A stretch of DNA of 49,610 bases from Gracilaria vermiculophylla. Its lineage: Eukaryota > Rhodophyta > Florideophyceae > Gracilariales > Gracilariaceae. Below, one piece after another: positions 18,174 through 29,744 of this stretch. The first letter of the stretch is position 1; each line of letters starts with the position of its first letter. The position numbers and the translations under genes were made by a program. The notes beneath the pieces were generated by a model. That model was given only the letters and a program-made list of their open reading frames with translations, did no database searches and had not been told where the DNA came from. Location: NCBI GenBank assembly GCA_019155205.2, contig JAHNZQ020000181.1:1191809-1241418 (forward strand), in the 5' to 3' direction.

Positions 18174-20096
18174 TTGCTGAATAGTATGACACCTGGTGCT
18201 CGGTCGTTTACGGCGAATTCCATCGAAGCGGTAGGCCAAGCAGCACCTGGTACAATTGGACTTTTCGGGGTCGAGGACCTAGTATTACGAGCAGCCAATG
18301 AAAGCCTTTCGAGGGAGTTCGCCATCTTATGGGGGTTTGGTGAGGCGAACCTCGTAAGGGAGATCGTCAAGGACTTGCGGCTTCTGAGGTCAGATGTCAG
18401 CACCGTACTGGAGTGTTTCAGGGGACCTGCTGCCTTCGTAGAAGAAGTTGGGACCCAGTTTAACCGTTTTCGATCCCATCTAGAGACGTTGGGAAAGGAA
18501 CTCATGAAAGACCCGCCAATCCTGGCTGGGCCAGGTGCAGTCTCTCAACGAGATGATTAAAGAGGGATGCGAAGGGATCGATGTAGGCAGAAATCTAAAG
18601 AGTACAAGCGTGCCCAGTATGATGATACATCGACTTCATCGAGTTCTTTGCCGAGTGATTGGGAAGGTTGTGAGAGCTCGGAGTCTAGTGCTGAGGACCC
18701 AAAAGTGGGGTCATCCTACTCCGAGTGGTGGTCCGCTACTGCCGGTGCCTTTCGGGCACGCACAAAGGGCATAAGACACCTTGGTCTCAAGGAGTTGAAG
18801 CCGACGGACCCGATGTATAGGAAGCTTTTGTCTTTCCGATACTACCGGCTGGAAAATTACTCTATGGAAAGAACAACCTGTGACACGGGAAGAGTGAAGG
18901 CCTGCATCAAGAGAATGCAACTCGCCCTGCGTAACCATACCTTTTCTGAAGAAGACCCCAGAATGGAATTGGAGTTTTTGGCGCGATTTGTCGCTGCAGC
19001 CGATGTTTTCGGGATTAATAAGCGGTGAGCCTACGTTACATTGCCGTATTTCCTACGGAGGATGGCTTAAGACAAATGCATCTCTGTCAGAAGCTCAAGC
19101 CGAGCCTCCAAAGGAGGGGTGCGTGGCTGGCCTGAAGCAGTGCGGTACCTGCTGCGTTCCTATTCCACCAACCAGGCCCTTCAGTGCGCCATTCACGATC
19201 TGTGGGACACCCCTTAGAAAAACTGAGAGACAAAAACGGACTATTCGGTACGCCTTAACAAGGGTTTGCACCGTTGTGGTAACGTCTATCCCGCTATTGA
19301 GAGGAGTGCCATGCTCATCGACGGTTTGCACCTCGCGGTCAAAACCTTGGTCGTTTGACATCGGGGAGATAAGCCGAGCCTCATTTTACTAGAGGTAATG
19401 CAGTACACACGAGACGAAGGTGATGCACTTCGTGCTAACAAAGCCTATCAGAGGTCAAGGTTTGCAAATGCGTTGGTTATGGAGAACAGGTCTCCACCCC
19501 TTTCTCTCATGAACAAGGAGCATCCCCAACCGGGGTGTGACACTGTTTACCTCAGCCAAGTAGACGCTCTGTCGATCCCTACCTCAAAGCTCCCATCTAC
19601 GGCGGAGGAGACGTATGAGACCGCGAGAGATGACGCAGCATTGTAAGTTGGTAACGAACGGGTTTAGGCCCCTTGTATTCCGTTTCGAAACGGTTATGGC
19701 CGTAACCAACTTCCAGGTTGGTTAAACTCCGGCATGCAAGGACGAGTCCCCGATGCTCGAGATATTTCCCCGCATCGCGCGGTAGAGTTGATCTGCCATC
19801 TGTGCTATGCTCACTGTTACACTTCCGCGCAGGGTCTGTTCTCGATCCGAGATTTGTCTTCGATTGCAGCCTACTATAAGGATCTCACTCGGGAGGAAAA
19901 GGCATCGGTCCTCGTTGCGTGCTAGCTCCGTGCAAAAACGGATTTCAGCGCAGTCCCGCCAAACCCTCTCACGCGGCATGAGTCGGTGAGATTGGTACGG
20001 CTTCCTTGGAAAAGACCTGAAACAAACTCCGTTTCGGCGGAATATCTTGGCCAAAATTGCCCGCCTCTCGTTACAGAGGATACTGAGCGATCTTAA
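18174..20096 (+). pseudogene. Copia-type gag (Copia-A), degenerate
   Basis: The plus-strand leader frame (18174-18560) is followed by the gag core. This reads GIRHLGLKELKPTDPMYRKL then LSFRYYRLENYS, with TGRVKACIKRMQLALRNHTF, SEEDPRMELEFLARFVAAAD and, past a TGA at 19026, AYVTLPYFLRRMA. AVRYLLRSYSTNQALQCAIH, RLNKGLHRCGNVYPAIERSA and LIDGLHLAVKTLV follow. A degenerate zinc-knuckle frame starts at about 19790 (ELICHLCYAHCYTSAQG). This is the gag of a Copia-like LTR retrotransposon, which forms the particle around element RNA. Many stops and shifts interrupt it. No protease, integrase or RT follows on this strand: the sequence breaks at about 20097 against an opposing Copia. Confidence 0.75.
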
Positions 20097-21740
20097 CCTT
20101 CGCAATGAGTTGCTTTATGTTGCCGAGTGTGTTGCGTTTGAAAAATAGTGGCGAGATTTCAAAACCTTTTGTGTTCCAGCTTGCTCGGTCATACATATCT
20201 CCACTTCTTTTTGTCATTTCCGTCCTGCGTCTGGTGTGCCATATGGCTGCTCGCATAGCTTCCATAGTTTGCCGCGTTTGCTATTCCATTCTCGTGGTGC
20301 CCGCACGAATATATCGCGTGTGATAGGTACGCTCTGCAAGAAAGCACCTTTCATTTTTGCAGTACCAATCCTGTATACCAAGAAGGTGATTAGCGATAGT
20401 AAGCGTCTTACAATAAAAAGTGAGGCAATTGTTGAATCGTTTGCGATGGTGTCCTTCTCGCCATCGAGCTTGCCGTGCGAGACCATTCGTACCTTTATCT
20501 TGCCTGTACTCTCTTCGTCGGTTTTCACCTTGTATAGGACGTGGGAGGTGATGATGTTAACGTAGCGAGGTACGTCGCATTCCAACACCTTCTCATATGC
20601 TTCGGTTCTGTTGGAATCGTGTTCCTGTTTAAGCGGATTTTGTAGGATGAAAGTCGGTTCGAAGCTGAGTTGAGTTGTAGTGGCTTGTTTGAATCCGATA
20701 GCCTCGTATATGGTTTCCAATTCGCGTGATAGGTCTCGTTGAAGTATCTTTCCATTTATATTGGGTCCTTTGCTGCTATGAGCATTGAATGCGACTTCTC
20801 TGACATCACGCACGCCTCCATCAGGACAATTATAGAGTGGTTGCGGGGTGAAAGCCAGGAGAGATGCTTGTTCACGATGGTTTCTGCTTGCTTTACTTTT
20901 GCTGAGGTGGTATTAACTCAGGTAGGAGCACGGTGGACTGTGTATTCAGAGCGTTTGGGGTTTCGTGGACTTCATTTGCTGTCTCCGGTATTACGAGCTC
21001 GTCTTCCAGCAAACAGGACATTCGCTCAGCAGCTGGATTGTTCTGCAGTTTGAATCGTACGTCTTCGTATGCCACTTGCATGGGAAGTCCTCGGGATGGA
21101 CAACGTACTTCCAAAAAATGTGGACAAGCGGCGATGACGGTTGCTGCAATCCACTGGATGTCTTCGTTCTGCTTGCTAGTCTTTTAGAATACTGACACAC
21201 TGTCGCCTGGTGAGAAGAGGTAGGGGCGGTGTGCTTGGTGAGCTTTGGAGTGCAAAAACCGCTGTAGCTTGCTGGAAGCCACTTGCTGTCTATGTGTTTC
21301 TAGAAGTGCTTCTGTATCGATTGTGCTTGATATACCCAGGATGGAGGGCCGGTAGGCAGAGATGAGTTCAAATTAGCTGAACAGTTTGCTGCCAGAGAAC
21401 AGGTTTGATAAGAAACCTGCACGTTGAAGTAGAGTTTCGTTGTCAGCGTTGCTACGTTCATCGTCAAATTTCTTAATGATGGTTCTAACGGTCGCATTCT
21501 TTCGTTCCACAATTACCGTCTTGTTGTGGCACTGTGTCGGGCGTGGTTTAAAAGCAATGTTATATGTGCTAAGGAATTGACGAAAATCAATGCACTTCTA
21601 TTCATCGTCCGTGGAGACTGCCTCTGGTGCCTCATGGTGATAGATGCAGATTGCTTCGATGGCGTGGATTATGGATCTAGCTGAACGGGTTTCGTACAGT
21701 TGCAAATTAGTGTAGCTGGTCCCCGTATCTATAATACTTA
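20097..21740 (-). pseudogene. Copia-B integrase (C-terminal part) and reverse transcriptase
   Basis: Minus strand. The integrase core continues from across the DIRS insertion as IIDTGTSYTNLQLYETRSAR (catalytic Asp in DTG), then HHEAPEAVSTDDE (second Asp) and HNKTVIVERKNATVRTIIKK (catalytic Glu). After a linker the RT reads VPRYVNIITSHVLYKVKTDE, VRMVSHGKLDGEKD and YRIGTAKMKGAFLQSVPITR then DIFVRAPREW. The first RT Asp is replaced by Lys (canonical AD-I-KGA). LWKLCEQPYGTPDAGRK, GFEISPLFFKRNTLGNIKQL and IAKV follow. Homology stops at about 20097, before the YVDD box, where the opposing Copia-A gag begins. Several stops. It belongs with 27214-29542 as one element. Confidence 0.8.
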
Positions 21741-22372
21741 TTTGCTACTTGGTTCATTATTGCCAGCTCTCTACGTTCGTTTAGCCAAAAGACTTTATCA
21801 CCGCTTCGCATTCGCTTCGCTTCTCGCCTAAGGGAGAAAAACATTTTTTGTCAACAACAACAATTATTTAATTTGTACAAAGCTATTACTCAAAAATAAA
21901 TCCAAGCAAAGCACTGTGCGAGAACTTCAGTCCAGGATGGCCCTGTGGAGACCGACCCACTCTCCAGCAACCCCATCTGCCAATCGACTACCCTAAGAAC
22001 CAAAATCCATTACAGTCTGAGATTCAGAATTTTCTGATTAGCAACACAATTTTTTGGAACTGGTTAAAAAATCAATCAAAACTAAAAATGACCCCGCAGA
22101 AAAATTACTAAGTCCCAGAGTCTTCCCGAGTATCCAACCTAAAGAACCCGAGAGATTCCATTAAAATTCAAAAGTTCCAGGCTGTTCCCATCGAGTCCAA
22201 AAATCGATTAATTTTGATTTTGCACAGAAAAAAATGATTCTGTACAAAGAACTGTTTAAAATCATCTTCGAGTTGAGCGAAAAAAATTCCTAAGTCCAAG
22301 ACATTTTCCATTAGAAAATTCCTTAGTCCGAGATCGCTACCAAAAGAACTTCTTATCTTCTTTCTATTTCAA
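21741..22372. other. Non-coding 3' end of the DIRS-like element
   Basis: A/T-rich terminal region without a gene. It contains a recurring motif of the form aaAATTcCTaAGTCCxAGA near 22095, 22287 and 22313, possibly part of the complex terminal repeats of this element class, and a cgcttcgcattcgcttcgct run near 21810. Confidence 0.4.
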
Positions 22373-23404
22373 TTAGCCTTCCTGTCCCTGTATATGTGCC
22401 TGCACTGACTCCCGACCCCAAACCCAACAGGTTGGCGAAATGTTGAAAAACGTTGACGCGCTGGTAGTGACCGCCTGAAAACCGAGCCGCTGACGTTCTG
22501 TTAAAGTCTTTAGAAAACTATACATACGATGAGGTTGAATGTAAAGTTTAAAATTCTTAAAGGACTGCCATCGACCACGATTCTTAATTTCGTGGTCGAG
22601 AAGACGACCATAACGTTTATTGAATGCGGCACCACCAAAACGCAAAATATGGGAGGTCAGCGCCTGTGTAACGCCAAGTCGTTGCGTAGCACGTCATAGA
22701 TGAGCTCGGAATCAAGCAGCTGGTATGGCGAAGAGTTTGAGCTTTCTTAAAAGCCATTTTCTCTCTTCAAGACGGGACAATTAATCCGTGAGGTCATCTG
22801 GCCGGATTGTCTTTGTTTCGTTTCTCCCTCGCTTCGAAATAGAAATATTCATGCTGGCGTAGTGCGGCCTTGGTGTGGTTAACTCCACGATAACGATATC
22901 ATCCGTGTGTAAACCTAAACGATCACCGAGCCGTAAGTAGCCTTCGAAGAGGAGCAACAGTACAGTGCCAATATCCGGTTCTCCATGCCGGAACAGGTCA
23001 AACGCCAAGGCATATGCGATTGACTCCGGACAAATCCCATGATGGTGGACTGGTTTTGCCTTCATACACATCTGAATGCTAATCGTAGACAAGGGCAAAT
23101 CTCCATCTAGTTCAGGTTAAAATAATTCTAGGGCAGACTTTGCCTGGGCTGCTTGGGCCCATTGCAAATCAGGGTTCGCCGCATGTCTTTCGACACAATG
23201 CCGTGTAGACAGCTTATCAACCTCTCTCCTCGATGAATAGTTGCGTTCTAAATCGTCCAGCGTTTTCAACCAGTTGAAAAAGTGTTGCAGACGTTTTCGA
23301 TAATTTTTGAGAGTACTAGGCTCTACCCTTTTGTGGGCGAGCTCATGGAGCCCGGGAGGGTTCATCAGCAAGATTGACCGCTGATGGCATAAAAAATGGT
23401 TCAA
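22373..23404 (-). pseudogene. DIRS tyrosine recombinase
   Basis: The N-terminal SAM-like DNA-binding domain reads VEPSTLKNYRKRLQHFFNWL (about 23330). The catalytic domain has EGYLRLGDRLGLHTDDIVIV, carrying the box I Arg in YLRLGD. After in-frame stops near 22780 it continues QALTSHILRFGGAAFNKRYG, giving the box II H-x-x-R, then NRGRWQSFKNFKLYIQPHRM with the nucleophilic Tyr. The family joins circular element DNA to the target without a DDE integrase. At least three stops between 22785 and 22690 break the frame. Arg, His, Arg and Tyr are all still visible, so decay is moderate. Confidence 0.75.
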
Positions 23405-23429
23405 GCCGAAGGTTTTCCACTAGGAGTAT

Positions 23430-24790
23430 GTACGTAGCTCTACGATATATTCGATTAAATCATTTCACACTGCTACGTCCTTTACGGAACGCTCCGATGA
23501 GCGCCTGATTATCAATGAAGACAATAAGACGTTTGCCAAAATTTTTCTGCTGTCTTTGCGCCCAGCGAAGGCCTACTATGCATGCTTCTCCCTCTAGAAG
23601 GTGTAGAGGTGACGTTTTATCCCACTTGTGTTTGATGGCAAGCTTCCGTGGTTGTGCTCCAATCCAGGTCGCTTGGTTTTATGCGGATTCCCACAGTAGC
23701 CAGGGAGGGTGTGATGCAAAGGTGTAGACAAAGCCAACCCCCCAGAAACTGGCATCAACGCAGATAACCGTCGCCAAGACCTCTCGATTTAAATTATCGC
23801 GTATTAAAGGTGAGAGAGCCACGAGCAAGGACAGTTCCTGTTTGGCATTTTTTGACGCTACCACAATGTCTGTTTCTGCTCGACTCATCTTATGTACTGC
23901 GGACAAAACCGAGAACAATTGTCGCTAGAGTAACAAAAACCACGCCCACTTACCCAACACTCTTTGTAACCTTTTCTCCTTCCACCTTCGCCTCTGCATA
24001 ATTGCTTTTGTAGACCCAATTAATTTACGCAACTTTATTGCGTCGGGCAGCAATAATCCAGAAAGGTGTACTTCGAGGCCTAGTACCTCCGTAAAGCTCC
24101 TTTCCCGAGGCCACGCAATGTTTTTTGGCTTAGATGGCAGGTGACTTTTTCTGGACTCTCTAGCAACAGCTTTTAGATTTTCGATTCCTTTTTGCATGTC
24201 CGTCCCCAAAGAAAAATAATCATTGACATAGGCCACGAACTGGAAATCCAAAATTTCTGTCACGTTCGTAATGCAATCATGCTATTCCAGCCCAGCCCGC
24301 TAAATCATATGTCTGTGTACACTTTGCGCAGTGAAGACAGAGTGCGACCATCCCATTGGCATCGAGCATATAATATGGTATTTATGCGAGCAGGCTAGAT
24401 TACTACTGGGCAATCCGAAGAATGTACGTGACAATTTTGGCATCCTCATTCGGTGATTATGATTATGCATATCGGTTTTCCCAACATATAAAATTTTACC
24501 TCGCGGTAAATATTATTTTCCTAGACGCCCCTGATTAGGTAATTCTGCATCTGGCGCCGCTACAAAAGCCTTATTGGCATTTTGAGCGTCAATGATCAGG
24601 CGCTGAACGCCTTTCTCTTTTTTGGGGACCGCGAACACCCCATTTGTATTTCTGTTTGTTCTCTTTCCATCGACACTACTCCGACCCCTTCGAGTTTTTT
24701 GACAAGCTTAATGTATTCACCTTCTTCCACTCCGCAAAATACTTTTTGGGGTGGCTCTCTGTCTTTTCGACTCATTACCAACAGGTCTTC
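23430..24790 (-). pseudogene. DIRS reverse transcriptase and RNase H
   Basis: Minus strand. VEEGEYIKLVKKLEGVGVVS is followed, in shifted frames, by the RT core: VPKKEKGVQRLIIDAQNANK, then LYVGKTDMHNHNHRMRMP, then MGWSHSVFTAQSVH. The catalytic box is FQFVAYVNDYFSLGTDMQ, where YVDD has become YVND. EVLGLEVHLSGLLLPDAIKL then RKLIGSTKA follows. RNase H reads VICVDASFWGVGFVYTF, GEACIVGLRWAQRQQ, then LIVFIDNQALIGAFRKGRSS. These are DIRS-type features. Stops and frameshifts are frequent, so it is non-functional. Confidence 0.75.
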
Positions 24791-25279
24791 CGACCCATAT
24801 TTTTTACGAATTTCTTCGGTTAATTATGCCAGGACATCCGCGGATGCTGGCAAGCCCTCGACAGGCAGTCACACCAAGAACGGATCGACCAACTCCCAGG
24901 TATGACTTTCACTATAAAATAATATGGCTTCCTCTACGACGGAGACCCCCGCTTCGAAATATTTTCGGCGGAAGAATTCCTCCCCGACGCTTCGCAAGAA
25001 TGTGGTAGCCACCCTTTGAACAGCGTTTTTCTCACCACTAGAAGGGGATTGCGATAAGACATGCCCGGCAAAGAGCCCATGAAGCCCAGACACAAGGTTC
25101 AGCAAAATCGAGTCTAGCTTCATTCTTTTTACGTAACGTTTCCTTCTCCGCTTGCTACTCCCTTGGTTATGCCCTTTTCCACATGAAATCAACCACTGAA
25201 GGGGAATTATGTCCCGCTTTTCCATCATAGAACTAAAGTGGTAGTTGTTGTTGTTCTTTATAATTAGAGAAGATGTTCC

Positions 25280-26230
25280 CTACTTCGTCTCCGCGCCTTG
25301 CGAGGCAGACTTTCGGGAGCGTTCTCCAAGCTCTCGACGTGACTTAGCCGACGTAAGCAGCTTGAGACGATACAACTCTGGCAGTAGCTCATCATTATTC
25401 CCGTCCAACTCTTTGGCTGCATCCCACGTGCCCGAATTATCTGCCATTACAACAGCTGCCATTCGGCGGAGTGCGACTTCAACTGATAATCCGCGTCGGG
25501 CTTTTAAAACCCCGACCTAATCCATAAAACAGTCTACTATTTTTGCGAGGCAATCGCTCTCTCGGACACTCCGAATAAGGTTGAGCTGACAAACTTCCAC
25601 CCACGCCAAAACCGTCTGATAGTTTGTGAAAGTTATTCGGAGCATATCTTCCCCCATTAGCTGGTCCGCAATTGAGGACTGGCCAGGGAGAAAAAGGGCC
25701 GCGAATTTTTCAAAGAATTTCTTGTTAGATTTCTTATTATTTTTCGCGACCAGCTCTGCATCGCCCTCCTGCTGCGACCCCGGTGAGCCATCGCAGAGAT
25801 CTAAACGGTCTATTCCTCCCTCGGCTACAGCTCGTTCAAGATCGGAGGCAAGATCGCGGGCGCCAGAACGCTTCTTCCCCTTCAGCTGTCTTACCTTCCC
25901 TTCGAGTTCCTTCTGCTTTTTAAGCAATTTTGCCTTTCCTTCCTGCATAAAAGTAAGTTTTGACAAGAGTAGGCCAAAACGGTCGCCTTCATTGAGTGGT
26001 ACACGAGTTCTTTCCGCCTCAGAGGCATCCGAGTACTAGTCCCCACTCTCCGACTCCTCGTCTGAGCTGTCAAGTCGCTTAGACCAGTGTGCCGCAGGAG
26101 CCTTTCTAGTCCGGTTGTCCTTATCTGTAACAGATAACGGATATGTTCCGTCTTGTACTGCCAGAAGGAGCGTGTCAACATTTCCCTCTGGCGGTATTCC
26201 CGTCAATTTCTTTCTGAGGGCATCAAGCAA
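25280..26230 (-). pseudogene. DIRS gag-like protein
   Basis: The minus-strand frame opens with LRKKLTGIPPEGNVDTLLLA, then an acidic patch DSSDEESESGD and a stop. A coiled-coil-like stretch follows (MQEGKAKLLKKQKELEGKVR), then KFFEKFAALFLPGQSSIADQ, ITFTNYQTVLAWVEVCQLNL and, past a stop at 25517, RRGLSVEVALRRMAAVVMAD. Its position ahead of the RT identifies it as the gag-like first ORF. Gag proteins of this class have no strong motif, so the function is inferred from order. At least two in-frame stops. Confidence 0.55.
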
Positions 26231-26794
26231 GGCTTTCTTGCTATTCGCCCTCTAACCAAAATATTCGGACGATTTCTCTCCGATTCTCTCCCTGAACAAT
26301 TCCAGGACACCGCCCCCTCTACCTATGAGGGCTTTCGCCAAGGCAAAGGACAGAGTTTTTTCTTTTAAATTAGCAGGTCACTACTCCGCCGAAAGGTCGA
26401 TCCAAACCAATTAGGAGGCTGCTTTAATTCATAGCAAAGGCTTGCACATTAAAGAGGGGTGCTGCAGACTGAATGCGCGACCTGAAAAGGCCCTGCCGCC
26501 ACCTGACCCCCATACTTGTGGAACTAGGTCAAGGCCTCGTATCCGCCATACCCAAAGAGCATAACTCTAGTTGAAACTGGTCGGATCTTGCGTTTTGCGA
26601 ACAAAACACCTTGTCTTTCTTGAAATGTATCAACTTGGTTACTTGTCCACGTGGCTATGCCAGTCCGCTTGGACGAGAGAAGCAATCCTGAGAAAGAATC
26701 CCCGACAAGCGAACAGACACAATCACAAACGATAAGCAAACAACAGACACAAAATACAATCAGACACATTCTCTCTATCAGGAATCACCCACAG

Positions 26795-27070
26795 GGAGAA
26801 AACAGATTTTCTCTCCCGGTAAATCAAGTGAAAACAGAAAAATTCGAAAAATATGAAAACTTCCTGATACTGCCCAATGAAGCCTAGAAAAATAATTTTC
26901 CCGCCGCTTAATAGCTTAGGGATCGTCAACAGAAGGAAAGCAAATCTCTATACCTGGTAATCAAGAAGTCACAGAAAAAATCGAAAAGTACCGAAATTTT
27001 CTGATTCCACTCAAAAACCGTAGCAACAAAAAAACCCGTAGCTTAATAGCCTTGGGCTTCACCAACAGGG
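26795..27070. repeat. Imperfect ~136-bp direct repeat at the DIRS 5' end
   Basis: Two adjacent units (about 26795-26931 and 26932-27070) align along their length: ccggtaaatcaag with cctggtaatcaag, cagaaaaattcgaaaa with cagaaaaaatcgaaaag, gccgcttaatagctta with gtagcttaatagcctt, each ending caacag. They are diverged, so the duplication is not recent. It lies upstream of the gag-like ORF. Confidence 0.7.
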
Positions 27071-27213
27071 ATCTCTCCCTGACTTTCTCTGTTGGCCAGT
27101 TAGTACCGCTGGGCCGGCACCGCGAGGAGGTGGATATAAGATTCAAACCGACCATATAGAGGCGTCTTGAATTTCCCATTCGAAAATATACTTAACTACT
27201 CATTCGCTCGGTA

Positions 27214-29542
27214 ATTAAAAATTACAATGCGGTTTTGGGCCCTGGTTTTGGGGAACACAAAATCAATTTGTATTTCCAGGTTAGAAGCTTGATTGACGTG
27301 TAAGATTGATATCTTTCTCGTCGGCCGCAGTCTGTCATTCTTTGCGCAGACGTTACTGGTGTTTTACACCTGTTCGATTGCGTTCTCCAGTTCACTTTCA
27401 AGCATTAAGGCGTCTTGACACGGGAGCTTCATTTCTTCCGAGATAGCATGTGTGTATCTATGTACCCTCCTGCAAAAGGCAAGTGACTGGCGTTCAAGCG
27501 TTGTGTGTAAAATTCTCATGAGGGCGTGCTTCGTGGAAAAAGGATGTGGGGCGATATCCAGTCGAAGTATGCCATCAGATGAGTTGATGTATGTATACGG
27601 GTATCGGTATGCGCCGTCCATTGGTCTCTTTATCTCGATGAATTGCTGATCGGTGAGGTTAAAGGTGTTGCAGTGCTCGAGCACGTCATGGCCCAGAATT
27701 AGTGGTGATTAGCAGCGTACAAGGTCAAACGTGAATGTTGTTGGTCTCTTCTGAGTGTCATGGACAGTGATGTTTCAGGGGTAAACTATGATCCTTGCGC
27801 GTAGACATTGCTCTCCCCATCCATGGTAGTCTTTCTCGCGTTTTGGCACTATCTCGAAAAGGATGCCAAGGATTTTGCATATCGTAATTTCGTTTTCATT
27901 TTCTCCTGTAGAGGTAAGGTCTCCTTCATCAAGAATGGGGTTGGAATCAAGTAGGAGGAGATCTAATACCTTTGCTGAAAATATGAGTTGTTGAGTTTCG
28001 CGCTGCTACCAGGAGTCTTCTCTGAATCACCTTTGTTGTCGCGGATGGATGCTGTGATTTTGCAAACATTAGTCTTGGATAAGAAGTTCCCTTTCTTGTC
28101 TTTGAACAGAATGCATATCTTTCGTGACATCATTTCAAGGACAATTCTGGGAATTTCCTTGCCTTCCATGAGATTCTTAATTACGCTGTCGATACACTCA
28201 GGGATGCAGTACTATTGGTTCAGTTCATTACAGTTGCGCCACCCCAAGATTTTTCTGGGACCTTGTTTATTCGTAATGTAGGACTTTTGCCTCTTGTCGC
28301 AGTTTGAATTGTTGCGGCTGCCTTGTCGCTCTTGATCATTGTATTCGCTTCTGCCCAGCATCGCACCGACATCTTTGATGTCTGTATCTCTGTTCGCTCT
28401 CTCTTTGTCCTCAACCTTCAAATCTTTTAGCACGTCTACTGCATCATCGAACGTAATACGGAATATGGCCCTATCTTGTTTAATGTGAAGCCCGTTTGCG
28501 TTGATCATAGCGGTGACTGTGGCGATGATGTCTTCTGCATTTTGAACGTTGTTGTTTCGGACTTGTGGCTGGTTATCGGGATTCTGGTCGATATTTGGGA
28601 CTTTTTTCGCACTGTTCTTGATGTCTTCTAGTCTTTCCTTGCTTACTTCGAAGATCTTGTTACTGTTTCCATCCGAGTGCAATGTGGTTGTGGATACGAG
28701 TCAGGTGATAATTGAGCTGCATGCAGATGCTTGAAGTTTTGCGTTTTCGAGAAGTAACATCGCAAAGTTCTGACTGTTTTGTTGTAGGGTTGACGTATCA
28801 ACGATATTAAGATAGTCAAGAACCAGTGCTTGGAACCGTCTAGCGAATATGCCGGGTGCTTCACCGTTCTTTCGCGTGCAGGTGAAATCCTGGCGCATCA
28901 TTTGTACCAGTCTACGAATGCAATCAGTCGGTGAATCCTTAGCGATGAGATTCACGATGTCGTTGACGACATGTAGTTGCTTCTTGGTGTTTTCAACCTC
29001 ATCATCGTCTCTTTCAAGGTGGACGAAACCAGTTGTGATGCTTTGTTTGATCTGTGATGCCAACACATGGTCCAACACGTTGTATGGTGTCAGTCCGAGT
29101 GCGCTGAGAATTCTTTTTGTTCGTATTCCGCGCCACATGCAAAACGATAAACTGATGTGATCCATAAAGACACTACTTTTCTGCGTTTAAACTTAGCTGT
29201 AGATGTATCTAATCGTGGTGGTCGTAGCATATAAAATCCCGGAGTAGAACCCATTCTTGAGCCCGTAACTTCTGAATGCTCCAAGCCAAACGTTGAAGGA
29301 TAGCGGACAAAGTACGGTAGGCACGGTTCTTCTGTACAGGCACGGAATAAAGCACGAGTGCTAGCAGAAGTCTTGCTTCCTCTACCAGTCCCCCTTTTCT
29401 TCTTGCTATACTTCTTTGTATATGCTATGGCTGTTCTCATACTACTTATTTGCGTCTCTTGGGCTTGCTTGCGCTTCTTGGGCGCGTAATGCCCAGTGCG
29501 CTTGCTCTGCATTCTGTCAACGTTTCCAGTTGCTCGCGACAA
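27214..29542 (-). pseudogene. Copia-B gag, protease and N-terminal integrase
   Basis: Minus strand, multiple frames. Gag (29542-28212): a basic leader (HYAPKKRKQAQETQ), YNVLDHVLASQIKQSI, RLVQMMRQDFTCTRKNGEAP, IFARRFQALVLDYLNIVDTS and NFAMLLLENAKLQASA. The protease-linked region includes LILGHDVLEHCNTFNLTDQQ (27680). The integrase zinc finger reads CRRVHRYTHAISEEMKL through NTSNVCAKNDR (H-H...C-A-K). RKISILHVNQASNLEIQIDF and RAQNRIVIFN follow, ending at 27213 where the DIRS element starts. The protein resumes at 21740. Stops are numerous. This order (gag, PR, IN, then RT) is diagnostic of Copia as opposed to Gypsy. Confidence 0.75.
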
Positions 29543-29744
29543 ATTCTCACGAGCATTCGTCGCACAAGCATTAGCTGTTCGTTGCTCGTTGCGTAATCTA
29601 CTTTACAATATGGTCAGGGCAAAAGTTGCAAATGTGTTCATTGCATTAATCATTCATTGATGGAAACGAATAGCATTGAGTTGCAGGGTATTGAGTGTTC
29701 ACAGTATGCAATAGCAATATGAGGTGAACAAGGATAATGTAACC

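Larger units (their letters stand above)
21741..27213 (-). mobile_element. DIRS-like tyrosine-recombinase retrotransposon inserted in Copia-B integrase
   Basis: On the minus strand this element reads gag-like (26230-25280), reverse transcriptase with RNase H (about 24790-23430), then tyrosine recombinase (23404-22373). That is the order expected for DIRS elements, which integrate by a tyrosine recombinase and not a DDE integrase. Both flanks are the same Copia integrase gene: RIVIFN at the high-coordinate side and IIDTGTS at the low-coordinate side, adjacent residues in the intact family. The inserted length is about 5.47 kb. I see no clear target duplication, as is usual for DIRS. The two outer tips show only weak inverted resemblance (TAC-x3-G-x3-AT). 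Boundaries are good to within about 10 bases. Confidence 0.75.

Noticed and set aside
29543..29744. 5' LTR shared by Copia-B or Gypsy-A
   Set aside because: I compared this spacer with family 1, family 2 and the 682-bp LTR and saw no match, so no LTR could be assigned to either element.
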